Shown: positions 31,876-42,910, counted from the first letter of the stretch. The stretch: DNA of 64,000 nt from Platanthera guangdongensis (GCA_039583875.1 CM077151.1:22072766-22136765), one strand, 5' to 3'. Translations and numbers: made by a program. The notes: generated by a model from the sequence alone, not told the origin.

Positions 31876-33920
31876 ATGCCGGGCGGTGGTGAAGGACGAT
31901 CCAATTGCGCGGAAGCCTTCCAAAAGCATCTCTTCCCTTCCTGCACTCTCACTCTGGACGAGTTTAATCTGATCAAGACTCAGCACGTTCCCGCCGCTTC
32001 ATCGCGCGGCCCCCGGGCAGTCATGACAAAGTCAACACCGCAGGGGGGGGAGCTCGCCATCCCTATCGAAACACTTCGAGGTGGGCTTCCGCCTTCCGCT
32101 GTGGCCTGAGATGCGCAGGCTCTCAGGTACTACGGGGTGGTTCCCGCGCACTGAACCCTAACTCCGTGGCGATCCTCATGGCCTTCATATGCTACATGCG
32201 GTCGGAGAGGATTGAGTTTAGCTTGCCGATTTTCAGCAAGTTATTTATTTTCCGCGCGAGGGAGGCGTGGTGTTCTTCTCGGGGCAACTGCTGAAAACGA
32301 TCGGTCTCGCGCAACAAGCACCACCACTGGGGCGAGAGGTTCATCTACGTTTCCGCGACTCGGAACGTACCCCTCGCCCTCATCCAATACGAGGATGCCG
32401 CCTACAAGCCTCCGTCCTTGGGCTCCCGCGAGAGCGCCCTCCTTGAGTTCTTCGGAACCAAGGATTTCGACGTCCTCTACCTCCGCGAGACGTCGATTCT
32501 CTTCCTCCTGTACTTCCGGGAGAAGGTAAGATCTCGCCTTATTTGCCTTCTTCTTGCTTTTTTCCAAGGTTGGAATTTATCGCTATTGTTTTCGCAGGAG
32601 AGCGCGAGATCCTCTCCGCCAGCCTTTCGACGAGGCTCGCGCCAGAGAGAGCCAACCTCCTAAGGACCCGCTGGCTCTTGCGAAAGCCGCCGCGCAGGCC
32701 TCCGAAAAGAGCCGGCCTCCCCCCCTCAAGCGGTGTTGTGAAGCAAAAGCCGGGTACTTCCGCACCTCAGCCAATCAAGAGGCCAAGACCACGGATACCG
32801 AGAAGGGCAAGGCTGTGGTTGTACCGCCCGTCCAACCACTCCCCGCCGACCGCTCCTTCGAGGAGGTCCTGGAGGCAGTAAGCAGGATTGCGGCCACCAG
32901 GGGCGGCCCCGGGACTCCTGCCGAGAACCCTCGGACCCCTGGCGCCGCCCGAGAGCGAGGGTGCCGCCGCCGGGACCTCCGGCCAACCCCTGTCTGACGA
33001 GGTGCCGCGGGGTCATCGTAACTTTGGTCTCGGCGTGAGGTGTCTGGACGCGGAGAACAAGACACTGCTGCAATGGGACCCTGACGCCAACAAGGTCACG
33101 ATCTCGTCCCTTTTGCCGAGCTGGGCGGAGCGAGACAGGTCACCGGCGAAGCTTTCGCCTTAGGCTATGGCCTCTACAGCCGGAGGACGCTAGCGTCTAC
33201 GACAGGATGTCGACCCGGCTGTTGGCATACGACTCCACTCGCGCTTTAATGTGTGGGCTGGAGCTTGCGCACATGTGCGCCCGGCGGAGTAATACGATAG
33301 ACCGCAACTTCCAAGACATGTTCAAGGCGAGGGACGATGCGGTGGCCCAGGCGGCCTCTCTGGCAAAGGAGCTGGCCGAGACCCAGCAACTGTCATCCTC
33401 GCGCCAACGGAAGGGGTAAGCGAGACCTTCCACAATCACTTGTTCTCGCCTTCCTAACCCTTCTCTTTTGCTAACCTTCCGCTGTTCAGGATTCCGCTCA
33501 AGCCGCACTTCGCGAGGAGCTGTCTCAGGCCCGATATGACAACGTTCTCCTGCGGGAGCAGATCGCTGCGCCACGAGGCGAGTGCAGCCCCTCCGCTGGA
33601 CGAGAGATTGAAGAGCCAGTACTACTCGGCTTATGACATCGACAAGCTGCTCCAGGGGAACGCGCAAGCCCCGTAAAGTTGACGCTGGAGACGTTGCGCG
33701 ACATCAACTGCTGGGACGGGAGGGGCAAAGACATCACCGCTCAACAACTTGTCCCATGGCTCTTCGAGCCCATTCCAAAGCCCCTGGGCGCCCCCGATAC
33801 CCCTCCCTCGGATGTCTCAAAGTCCCCCGCCGCGGGTGTGAGACCTCAGGGGGGAGCTCCGGCGGAAGCTCCAGCGGGAGCTCCAGCGAGACTTCCGAGG
33901 GGTACAGTTTGTCCCCTTGA
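31876..33920 (+). pseudogene. Tat antisense gene B, gypsy-associated protein (PF04195-like)
   Basis: Starts at ATG 31876 (MPGGGEGRSNCAEAFQKHLF). It then shows pieces typical of the plant 'putative gypsy type transposon' family: IETLRGGLPP, YYGVVP, LNPNSVAILMAFICYMRSER and FIYVSATRNVPL, then ESALLEFFGTKDFDVLYLRE. An intron at 32526-32597 (GTAAGA...TTTCGCAG) and another at 33416-33489 (GTAAGC...TGTTCAG) have good borders. The C-terminal part is charged and probably coiled coil (FQDMFKARDDAVAQAASLAK, ALREELSQARYDNVLLREQI). Frame changes near 32100-32160 and 32310 break it. The role of this protein is unknown; related antisense genes occur in other Tat elements. Confidence 0.6.
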
Positions 33921-34300
33921 GGGTCCCCTTCTCGCTTTTGTTCTTCACCTCTCTGTAAAGCGCGAGACGCTATCATTTTGTACCCATACAGTTTTATTAA
34001 TGCAAAGTGTTTCTTGTGAACATTTCATCTTGTTATTTGCGAATGTTTTGATGTAATTGTCGTGGTTGAACGCTTTCGGCGTATGCTTCCGCCAAGGCCC
34101 TTGGCCTTAGGAAATCCTTAGCGATGAATCAGCAAGAACCCGCGGTAACCGGCCAGCCGGAAGCGCGACTCTCGAATCCTTAGGACGGGACCGTCCCCCT
34201 CTAGACTGCGCGAGTCCCCACTGGCCCATCGCATAACGATCTCGCCTGATTGCTCGAGAACACTGAGAGGAACCTTTTTGGCGAAAGCCTCCCCACCTCG
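33921..34300 (+). other. 3' flank of antisense gene B
   Basis: AT-rich stretch (TTTTATTAATGCAAAG near 33990) that could hold its polyadenylation signals, then ordinary sequence. No further gene. Confidence 0.35.
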
Positions 34301-34319
34301 AGATCCCTTTGACGGGGAC

Positions 34320-34387
34320 TCTCCTGCCGAGATCTATCCCTGCCGAGATCTATCTCTGCCGAGATCTATCTCTGCCGAGATCTATCT
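34320..34387. repeat. Short tandem repeat, about 17-bp unit
   Basis: Four near-copies of CTGCCGAGATCTATC(T/C) in a row. Confidence 0.8.
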
Positions 34388-34439
34388 CCTCTTTTCACTT
34401 TTCATTGGTATTCCCAACGTGCTTCCTGTCTTGCATTAA

Positions 34440-34876
34440 CCAAGCCAACCAGACCAAACCTATCTCCCACAGCGAGCCTCCGGACCTGTCAGCTAGATGA
34501 GAGCCTGCGCAGCGGTCTACCTGGGCCGACCGAGCTCGGGGTTCCGATGAAGATCTCAAACAAACCAAACCTATCCTCCACAGGCGAGCCTTCGGACCTG
34601 CAGCTAGATGAGAGCCTGCGCAGCGGGTCTACCTGGCCGAGCCGAGCTCGGGTGCCGATGAAGATCTCAAACCAACCAAACCTATCCCCCACACGAGCCT
34701 TCGGACCTGCCAGCTAGATGAGAGCCTGCGCAGCGGGTCTACCTGGGGCCGAGCCGAGCTCGGGGCCGATGAAGGTCTCAAACCAACCAAACTTATCCCC
34801 CACAGGCGAGCCTTCGGACCTGCCCAGCTAGATGAGAGCCTGCGCCGGGTCTACCTGGGGCGAGCCGAGCTCGGTA
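34440..34876. repeat. Tandem array, four units of about 110 bp
   Basis: Units begin CCAACCAAACCTATC and contain GCTAGATGAGAGCCTGCGC and GAGCCGAGCTCGG, ending GATGAAGATCTCAAAC. Four copies with small indels. They lie between integrase and the antisense genes. Confidence 0.9.
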
Positions 34877-34974
34877 TCACAAAACATTCAACTATGTTAT
34901 GCCATGAAAAATTCGACACTAGTAAAGGAGAATCAATCGGTATAATATAACAAGTTTATTTTTGAGATACATGG

Positions 34975-36270
34975 TTACATCCTTCCCCCCCAGGGGTAGA
35001 AGCGCTTTAGATCATCACCACTCCAAGTGTGGCTTAGGGCTCTTCCCTCCACGTCCTGGAGGTAGCATCCCCCTGTTCCGAGGACTTTCTTTACAATGTA
35101 TGGACCTTCCCAGTTCGGGTGGAGCTTACCCACGGAGCCGATCTTCCCGCCGCGTCGACCTTTCTCAGCACCAGATCCCCTTCTGCGAACTGCTTGACCC
35201 CGACATGCTTATCAAAATGCTTGGCCATCCGTCGCTTGATTTCTCTTGCCTGATAGCCGCCACGTCTCGCAGTTCCTCCACCATATCTAACGAGAGGCGC
35301 TGCCCCTCTTCATTCTCCACCCTCCAAGTCTCGTCACCTTCGCCCGCGTTATGACTCGCGGTGACCGGACCTCGAACTCCACTGTAGACGGCCTCACACC
35401 CATGAGAGAGCTTGAAGGGGGTCTCACCGGTCCGTGTTCGGGGTCGTTCGTAGTGCCCATAAGACTGACGGGAGCTGCTCCACCAAATTCCCTTTTAAGT
35501 TCTTCACCTTTTTCTTCAGTAGGTTCACAATGATTTTGTTTGCTGCTTCCACTTGGCCGTTACTCCGAGGTGATGGACGGAGGCAAACCGGAGATCTATT
35601 CCCAGTTGAGCGCAGAAGCTGATAAACTCCTCGCTGGCAAACTGGGGGCCGTTATCGTCACTATTGCTTGGGCAACCCATGTCTACAAATGATCTCCCCC
35701 CAGATGAAATTCCTTATAACCTGTGAGTGACCTTGGCTAAGGCTTTAACCTCTAGCCACTTCGAGAAATAATCAATCATGACCAAAAGGAACCTCCTCTG
35801 CCCACTAGCCGGAGGAAAGGGCCCAACTAAGTCCATTCCCCAGATAGCAAATGGCCATGGTGCCGTGATACTCCGGAGTCTTTGAGCTGCCAAGAGTTGA
35901 AGGGGGGCGTAGAGCTGACATTTTTGACACCTCCTTGCAAACTCCATGGCATCCTTCCTTAGGGTGGGCCAGAAGTACCCTGTCTGACCACCCTAGCCTC
36001 CAGTGTCCTTCCTCCAGAGTGACTGCCGCACTCTCCCGAATGCACCTCCCTTAAAATCTTCGGGATTTCTTCTTCGGTCGCACATCTGGCTAGGAGCCCT
36101 GACAACATCTTACGATGCAGACCTCGCTCCATCATCAAGTAGTGAGCCGCTTTACGCTTGAAACTTCTCCCGACCTTGGTCCCCTCAGGCAGTTCACCGG
36201 TGGACAGGAAAGTCACAAATGGATCCACCCATGAGGGTTGCCGATCCACCAGCATCAATTATCCTTCATC
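34975..36270 (-). pseudogene. Tat integrase
   Basis: On - from 36258: VDPFVTFLSTGELPEG and KRKAAHYLMMERGLHRKML lead into the zinc-binding region (CQKCQLYAPL). The core follows (WPFAIWGMDLVGPFPPASG, FLLVMIDYFSKWLEVKAL, then DNGPQF near 35660). The third acidic segment and the C-terminus are decayed and end near 34980 (LKRFYP). Several frame changes between 36000 and 35400. Confidence 0.8.
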
Positions 36271-36301
36271 TATAGCCGGTCGGAATAGCTCCGCCAAGGT
36301 T

Positions 36302-36346
36302 CCCCCCCCCCCCCCCCCCCCCCCCACCCCCCCCCCCCCCCCCCCC
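36302..36346. repeat. Poly-C run: C24, A, C20
   Basis: A 45-base run of C broken by a single A, inside the pol reading region between RNase H and integrase. Could be real slippage expansion or an assembly or basecalling artefact. Confidence 0.9.
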
Positions 36347-36378
36347 GCGAGGTCCGAACTTGGCTAGTCGATCGGCGG

Positions 36379-37389
36379 CTACACTTTCTTCCCTTGGAAT
36401 ATGTTGAATGAGAATGACCGGAAACCTCCGATGATCGCCCTTACCTTGGAGAGGTACTTGATGAGGGTAGGCTCCCGAGCTTCAAATTCTCCCCGGATCT
36501 GCGATGCTACTACCTTTGAATCAGTGAAGACTTCCACGTCCTGAATCTCTAGCTCCTTTGCCAGACGGAGGCCGGCGATCACGGCCTCATACTCCGCTTG
36601 GTTGTTGGTCACTGGGAAATGTAAAATAACTGCCTGCTCTATGGTTACCCCCTGGGGACTTGTCAACACCACCCCCGCTCCTAGGGAGTGCCTTCCTGAG
36701 GCCCCATCAACCATCAACTTCCATGCTTCTCGCGGTTGTTGCTCTTCCCCCTCAACCTCAACAACGTAGTCTGCTAAAAAGTCCGCCACTGCCTGTGCCT
36801 TGATGGAGAGTCTTGGTACAAAGGAGATGTCGAACTCGCTTAGCTCAATGGACCACTTAGCCAGCCTCCCCGAGTGCTCCACTCCTTCGAAGATCTTGCG
36901 AAGAGGGTGGTCGGTCACCACCCTAATCGAATGCGCTTGAAAGTACGGCCGGAGCTTTCTGGCCGAGATGACCAAGGCATAAGCGAGCTTTTCCAGGATG
37001 GGGTAGCGAAGCTCTGCTTTTCTCAATATCCGGCTGACGTAATAGATGGGAAGCTGCTTCTTTCCTTCTTCCCTTACTAGGACGGAGCTCACCGCCTCCG
37101 CCCCTACTCCGAGGTACAAGGTCAGGTCCTCCCCATCTTTTGGGCTCTGAAGGAGGGGAGCCTGAGAGAGTTGTCTTTTCAGCCCTTGGAAGGCCTCTTC
37201 GCACTCGGCCGTCCATTTGAACCTTTGATTCCCCCGCAACACCTTAAAGAATGAAGAACACTTGTCTCCTGCCCTGAAGAGGAACCTGCTTAGCCCAGCC
37301 AGCTTGCCTGTCAAGCGCTGGACCTCATTGGTGTCACGTGGTGACTCCAGATCCAGGATGGCCTTGACCTTGTCCGGGTTGGGCTCCAC
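36379..37389 (-). CDS. Tat dual RNase H region
   Basis: An open frame of about 330 codons on -. The first part is the RT-linked RNase H (FKWTAECEEAFQGLKRQLS, DLTLYLGVGAEAVSSVLV, VVTDHPLRKIF). The second part is an archaeal-type RNase H (WKLMVDGASGRHSLGAGVVL, NNQAEYEAVIAGLRLAKELE, VFTDSKVVASQIRGEF) with the D, E, D catalytic residues visible. The extra RNase H is a hallmark of the Tat lineage. The frame ends at the poly-C run. Confidence 0.88.
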   Translation of the reverse strand: MEPNPDKVKAILDLESPRDTNEVQRLTGKLAGLSRFLFRAGDKCSSFFKVLRGNQRFKWTAECEEAFQGLKRQLSQAPLLQSPKDGEDLTLYLGVGAEAVSSVLVREEGKKQLPIYYVSRILRKAELRYPILEKLAYALVISARKLRPYFQAHSIRVVTDHPLRKIFEGVEHSGRLAKWSIELSEFDISFVPRLSIKAQAVADFLADYVVEVEGEEQQPREAWKLMVDGASGRHSLGAGVVLTSPQGVTIEQAVILHFPVTNNQAEYEAVIAGLRLAKELEIQDVEVFTDSKVVASQIRGEFEAREPTLIKYLSKVRAIIGGFRSFSFNIFQGKKV

Positions 37390-37400
37390 CCCTGCCGGAG

Positions 37401-38600
37401 TCAGAAGATGCCCGAGGAACTTCCCGCGGCTGGCCCCGAAGACACACTTAAGGGATTCAGCCTCATTTTAAAACTTCTCAGGGTGGCGAAAGTTTCCTCG
37501 AGGTCTTGCAGGTGTGAAACTATGCTCTTGCTTTTGATCATTAGGTCGTCGACGTAGACCTCCAAGTTCCTCCCCCTCTGATCCCGGAAGACCCGATCCA
37601 TCATGCGCTGATAGGTAGCCCCTGCGTTCTTTAACCCAAAGGGCATCATCTTGTAACTGAAGCATCCATCCCTCGTGATGAAGGAAACATCCTTGGAGTC
37701 AGGAGGGTGCATCCGGATCTGGTGATAACCTGAAAAAGCATCTAAAAAAACTCATGACAGAAAAACCGACGGCTGAATCAACCAGCGCGTCGATCCGAGG
37801 CAGGGGATAGCAATCCTTGGGGCATGATTTATTCAACAAAGAAAAGTCAACACACATCCTCCATTTACCACATCCTTTCTTCACCATTACCACATTGGAG
37901 ATCCAGCCTGGATACTGGATCTCTGAGATGAAGCCCGCCTCCAGGAGCTTCTTGACCTCCTCGCGAATGGGCTCCTCCAGCTTTGTAGCGATGGTTCTCA
38001 TCTTCTGACGGATGGGGCGGGCGCGGGGATCCAGGTTCAGGCGGTGGCAGGCTACGTCGGCGTCGATGCCCGGCATGTCCGCCGCGCTCCAAGCGAAGAT
38101 GTCAACGTTGCTTTGAATGCAAGCTCGCACCTGCTCCCGGGCCTCGAGACTCAACCCCCCGCTGACCCGTACCCTTTGTTCTTTTCCTGCTCTGGTGAAG
38201 ATCTCCACCTCCACCACTTCTTCATCCGGCTCCATCCGCGACTGCTCCCGACCGGTCTTTGCCTCTTCCTCCAGCTCCAGCTCTCCTTTTTCCTCCTCCT
38301 CAATCTCCATCGCTTCTATCCCCCTCTGCTGCTGCTGCTCGGCCTCTATGCCCCCGGGACCTCTCCCTCGACTTCTCCTGCCACTTGCTCTTCTACTTCC
38401 ATTGCCCCTTCTGGGCTTTCCTGCCCATCGCTCCTCCGTACCACCTGCACATCCCCTCGCATCTTCTCTGTCTCTTCCTCTCCGGCTTCCTCTCCAGCTT
38501 CCTTTCTTACCTCCTCGAGGACCATCTCCTCTTCCTACACAACCTCCTCTAGGGCCGTCATCTCTATTTCCAACTCTTCCGCCTCCGCCATCCACGAAAT
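37401..38600 (-). pseudogene. Tat reverse transcriptase
   Basis: On - the RT domain starts near 38000 (EEPIREEVKKLLEAGFISEI, WISNVVMVKKGCGKWRMCVD, LLNKSCPKDCYPLPRIDALV). It changes frame at about 37740 and continues CFSYKMMPFGLKNAGATYQR, then YVDDLMIKSKS with the catalytic YVDD intact. Frame again changes near 37395. 38044-38600 upstream is a low-complexity linker rich in Glu, Gly and Arg. Confidence 0.86.
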
Positions 38601-39000
38601 GGTGTTGACTGCTGTAACGTAACATTGCCTTGCCACCTTCGGGTCTCCTCTGACCCTGACCTGCACCCCCCCATTGTTGAACTTGAGGCACTGATGGAAC
38701 GAGAAGGGGACGCAGCGAAAGGCGCTGATGAGGGGACGCCCAAAGATGACGTTATAGCTGCTCGGGGCGTCCACGATCACGAACCTGCAGTTCCGCGACA
38801 CGCCCCCCAACCTTACGTGCAACCCTACTCCTCCTTCTACCTCCTTCCTCTCCCCGGAGAACCCGAACAGAGGTCCATCCGATGCCAAGACCCTCTTCCC
38901 TTCAACCCTCATCTCATCAAAGCTTCTTGAAGATGACATTAACCGAGCTCCCGTTATCTACCAGTATCCTTGAAACGGTATAGTTCTCCACCGCCGTCTG
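38601..39000 (-). pseudogene. Tat protease
   Basis: On - VDNGSSVNVIF (near 38940-38970) stands where gypsy proteases have the D-S/T-G-S catalytic triad; here the second residue is Asn. It is followed by FVIVDAPSSYNVIFGRPLI, which is the conserved end of the Tat protease, and then the linker to RT. Confidence 0.75.
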
Positions 39001-39002
39001 GA

Positions 39003-40708
39003 TCACCAGGGCGTCGCAGAATGGATCTTCATAGTCTGGCATGTCCGCTGATGAGAAAGTAATCTTTTCTTCTGGTGGGGAACCTGGGAGGTGGAGGCCA
39101 CCCCCCTCCGGTACATGGTTTGCAGGCTCCCCTTGCGGGTTGCTTCAATCCCCACTCCTCCATGAATCACCCAGATTCCTCCCTGGGTCCCTACATCCAC
39201 CCGGTCTTCGCACCTGTCCTCCGCTTCGCCCTGCTGCACCTCCACTATCATCATCGGTGGATCCTGCCTCCCTGCTCCTCTGGCCTCCCTCAGCTCTAAG
39301 AACTCTGGGCAGGTGGCCGTTGCGTGACCCTCCTCCTGGTGGAAGTCACAAAAGAGCAACGCCTCCCCGCCCCTTCTCCCGTCTCCCCTTCCTCTTCTTC
39401 CTCCTCGAGCTCCCCTGGCTGCTCCTCTCCCCTTCCTACTTCCATGGCCTCCTGCGGTGGTGGGGGACGATCCCTCGGCTCCTGCCTCCATGCCGGTTGA
39501 TCGAACCTCCGGGGCTCCCGCAGGTTATCTCTCCCCCGAAAGCCTTCTCCTGGGCCTTGGGGGCGACCCTCCTGGGGCCTCCAACCCAACCGGTTGACTG
39601 GCTCCCGGGCCCCCCAACCCTGCTGCTGCCCAAACCTTCGGGGCTCCTCCCTTCTCCTTTCTTCCCTCAGCTCCCTCTGCTCTCTCGACTCCTTCTGTCT
39701 TCCCGCTGCTGGTTCCTTCCCGTCATCCTCTGCTAGCTTGGCCAACTTCCTGGCGAATGCTGGGTTTGCTCTCTCGAAATCAATCTCCTTTGTCGCCCTC
39801 TCCATAAGCTCCTCAAAGGAGAGGGGGGGCACCCTCTTCAACTTCATGCTAAAGAATCCCGGTCTCAGCCCCAGGGTGAAGGCCAGCATCAGAGCGTATC
39901 CTGGGACCTCCTGGACCAAAAGGATCTCCTCCTGGAACCGGTCAACATAGTGACCCAGCGTTTCATCTGGCCTCTGCCTCACCGCAAACAGACACTCCGC
40001 TTCCTTCTTCCGCTTCTTCGAGGTAGAGAACCTCACAGGAAACTTCTCCGCAGATCCTCAAAACTGTAGATCGATCTCGCTGGCAACTGGTGGAACAAGT
40101 CCCGAGCCTTCTCCTTCAACGTGATGGCGAACAGCCGGCACTTGAAGGCATCTGTCATCTGCCTTATTGACACAACGTCTTCAAACCACTGTACGTGTTG
40201 CATCGGGTCATCCTTCCCTGAGTAATAGGACATGTCGGGCTCCCGGAACCCCTCCGGTACCGGAGCCGAGATAATGAGCTCGCTAAATGGGCTCTCGCCT
40301 CCTGCCTGGCGAGAAGGCATGTCTCGCGGCCTCGGCTGGCTTGCACGATCCGCGAGACCGAGCCCTGGGAAGAGTTCTCGCACCGCCTCCTCCTTCTCGC
40401 CTGGCTCTGTCAGCGCCTCCTTGCCCTGGCGCTGGCTCTGGCCAGGGAAGAGCTCCCGCGCCGCCACATCTCTCTCGCCAGCCTTGCCGGGACCTCCTTT
40501 CCTGGGCGCTGGCCTGGGGCGTTCTCGCCCAAGAGCGGGACCTCTTCTATGGGGACCTGAGTGTGGCCCACTCGCCTCTCGCCGAGAAGGCTAAACTGAT
40601 TGTTTGCAAGACCTCTCGCCTGAACTCATCCAGCATCCTCTTTGTTGCTTCCTCTCCCCGGGTGGGGGATCCTCCAGAACCTGACCCTTCACCTTCACCC
40701 CCAGCCAT
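39003..40708 (-). pseudogene. Tat gag
   Basis: Start at ATG 40708 (MAGGEGEGSGSGG). The capsid part SYYSGKDDPMQHVQWFEDVV, CRLFAITLKEKARDLFHQLP, SFEDLRRSF is typical of Tat gag, then after a frame change at about 40033 RPDETLGHYVDRFQEEI and MERATKEIDFERANPAFA. A Gln/Arg-rich stretch leads to the nucleocapsid CDFHQEEGHATATC near 39330-39371. Frame changes near 40540, 40033 and 39400. Confidence 0.85.
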
Positions 40709-40766
40709 GGGACCAAACTTAAGGCTTTCTTGAATCGGCTGCCGTCCACGCTCACCGCACCAGAAC

Positions 40767-41454
40767 TGTTGAAGCCAAATATGACCCCAACTGAAGTTCG
40801 AAGAAAAAGGGGGGCAGCCAAAACCTACTTCTCTCAAGTCTCACCCCTTGACTGGATTCTAAGGACCTAAGACTGACCCAAAAGCCCCAGCAGGGAGGTC
40901 TCACCTCACACCCGGAAGATCTCTGAGAGCTTCCCCTCCAAAGCCAAAGCTGGGCTTGGAGCTCCTCAGAAAGCACTGGAATTCGGGAGACAATGATCGC
41001 TTGCTTTCTAAGGAGCCCTTATGGGTCTATTTATAGCATTTTGCTGTCCTGAATTTACTGAAAAGCCCCTGGTTGGTCTGTCAATAGTCAAATCCCGCTG
41101 TCTCTCTGAGGGTATTGAAGTAATTTCTCCTGAGGGCAATTAGGACATTCTTCCAAAGACCCTGGGCCCCACTCGGCGAGAGCCGGTGCCGAGACCTTTC
41201 GGCCCAGGGTGTGGCGCGAACGTTCTCGCCCAGCGCAAGCGAGAACTCTTCGGGACTGAGGCTTGGTTTGGGCGAGAGCGCTTCCGCGCAGTCCGCGCTT
41301 GGCGCTCTCGGCCTACGGTTTCTCTTTTATAGCATCCGGCGAGAGCGTTTCCGCCTTCTGTGGGCGAGATCCTCCTTAGGGCGGGATCACTTCGGCTAAC
41401 CCTCCTGTGACCATTGTGCCTCCTTGTCTGGCTTAGCGAATATGGGGTTGTACA
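40767..41454 (-). repeat. 5' LTR of Tat element, 688 bp
   Basis: TGTTGAAGCC...GGGGTTGTACA on +. A TATA box reading TATAAATA on - lies at 41028-41035, followed by a leader with LTR-like R-U5 sequence. Directly 3' on - comes GTTCTGGTGCGGTGAGCGTG, the position of the PBS; I cannot assign it to a tRNA. Flank TTCAC at 41455-41459 would be one target duplication copy. Confidence 0.75.
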
Positions 41455-41479
41455 TTCACGACCGCCACCACATAAAGAC

Positions 41480-41710
41480 TTTAGGCTTCGTTTGGCACGG
41501 CGGTGGCGGTCGTGAACGTGGTGGTCATGAATCATCGCTCATGAACACCCGATTTCACCTAAGTAACTTCATCTACTTTTATGTTCAAAACTAGTTTGTT
41601 TTTCTTGGTGGCGGTCATAGCCACTGTCATGTCAAACGTACATTTTATGATGGTGGTGTTTTTATTCAAATCCACCGGAGCAAATAAGCCCCGTCAAACG
41701 GAGCCTAAAA
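41480..41710 (+). mobile_element. Miniature inverted-repeat element, copy 1
   Basis: Left end TTTAGGCTTCGTTTGGCACG; right end reverse complement TTTTAGGCTCCGTTTGACGG. Body contains GGCGGTCGTGAACG and GGTGGCGGTCATAG. No coding capacity. Two more relatives are at 44138 and 44455. A piece of the same sequence (CACGACCGCCACCAC) sits at 41457-41471, next to the Tat LTR. Confidence 0.65.
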
Positions 41711-41771
41711 GGCAGAGTAGATTTATGGAGTTTTGAGATCAAGATCATTTGTAAAGTGCTATGTACATTTA

Positions 41772-41900
41772 ATAATATAAATAAGAATGTAAAATACTAA
41801 GTTATTAATATAAATAAGAATGTAAAATACTAAGTTATTAATATAAATAAGAATGTAAAATACTAAGTTATTAATATAAATAAGAATGTGAAAATACTAG
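41772..41900. repeat. 33-bp tandem repeat, about 4 copies
   Basis: Unit ATAAATAAGAATGTAAAATA plus CTAAGTTATTAAT, nearly identical copies. Confidence 0.9.
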
Positions 41901-42910
41901 GTAAATTTAGAGGGGTTGAATAATGATCAATTACAGACTAAGGAAGATTTATGATGCAACTCAAGTTGTATCTTTTTATTTTTACTATTGTACTTGTCGT
42001 TATTTGTGTAGCGCATGCATGCACATTTTTTTGTATCGTTTCGTGTTGAGTTGTATCACGCACGTTATGAACGCTGCGAAGTTATTTTATATCGCGCATG
42101 GTATTCGCACAATTTTTGTTCGGCTTGTTGGTGTGACCGGCCAACGAGACCCTAAATGCATAACCCAAAGACTGTCATTCAAAGAAAATCAATATTTGTT
42201 ATTAGCCATTTCAAAACCCTAAGTTTATGTGTATAAAAGGCAAACCTCCCCACTGTTAGACGCGGCTGGGAAAAGAATTGAGCGAACCTGTGTTTGGTTT
42301 CGTTTGGTTCTCCCAGCGCCGCCCTCTGTCTTGCCCGACGAAACGCCTGAAGCCACACCTTCCAGCGGTTTTCTTCCTCGCCGGAACTTCCAATGCCACC
42401 GCAACCCCCAATACTCATCTCCTTCGATGAAGGCACCTCCAGAAACCTCAGTCGTTGCCTTCCGATTTTTCCTCCCTGCTCGGCGGCGTCACCTGCAGCC
42501 CCCCAACCTTCCAGCTCTCCTCTCCATCGACGAAGCTCCAAGGAAGCCCTCTCCCTCCGCCGACGAGCTCGCCTGAGCATACCTAGGCTCTGGCGACCCC
42601 TCCTGCTCTGTCCTCCTACTGATTCTGTGAGCCTCCTCTGTTTGCCTTCCTTCCAACTGAGTGCATCTTCTGTCCAGAGGTCACGGCCACCTCCAGTCAG
42701 CATTTCTCCCGCGTCTCCAGGCCCAACAGAGTCCTGCAATCGCCCGCTTTGGAGTCTTGAGTACAACATCCCCCTACAGCCTTCTTCCTCACCGTCCAAA
42801 AGACCCGTCAGCCGCTACCACTCTTCCCTGGGTATACATACCTCTTGACCTCCCCGCTCTTCGCCCCTCCCCGCTCTCCGCCACTAGTGATTTTGTGCTA
42901 AATTACTGAA
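41901..42910 (+). other. Promoter-like and CT-rich region, no known gene
   Basis: 42180-42240 has an AAACCCTAA telo-box (about 42214) and TATAAAA (about 42232), an arrangement found in promoters of plant ribosomal and other housekeeping genes. A CT-rich, GC-rich stretch of about 650 bp follows with open frames on both strands (42229-42576 on +, 42179-42799 on -). Neither protein resembles a family I know, and the two strands being open together suggests composition rather than coding. Could be a gene 5' end or an LTR-like element. Unresolved. Confidence 0.3.

Larger units (their letters stand above)
29443..41454 (-). mobile_element. Tat-type Ty3/gypsy element with antisense genes
   Basis: The right LTR (40767-41454) is complete; the left LTR is seen only at 29443-29763. 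Over the shared part I see three substitutions and three small indels, so the insertion is fairly recent. On - the order is gag, protease, RT, RNase H, a second RNase H and integrase, which is the Tat lineage order. About 5 kb on the 3' side carries genes on the opposite strand. Frame changes break gag and pol. Confidence 0.9.

Noticed and set aside
41772..41900. CRISPR-like array
   Set aside because: It is a direct tandem repeat without unique spacers, in a plant genome.
42179..42848. Overlapping open frames on both strands
   Set aside because: No recognisable protein and both strands open together, so composition is the simpler explanation; kept only as a promoter-like region.
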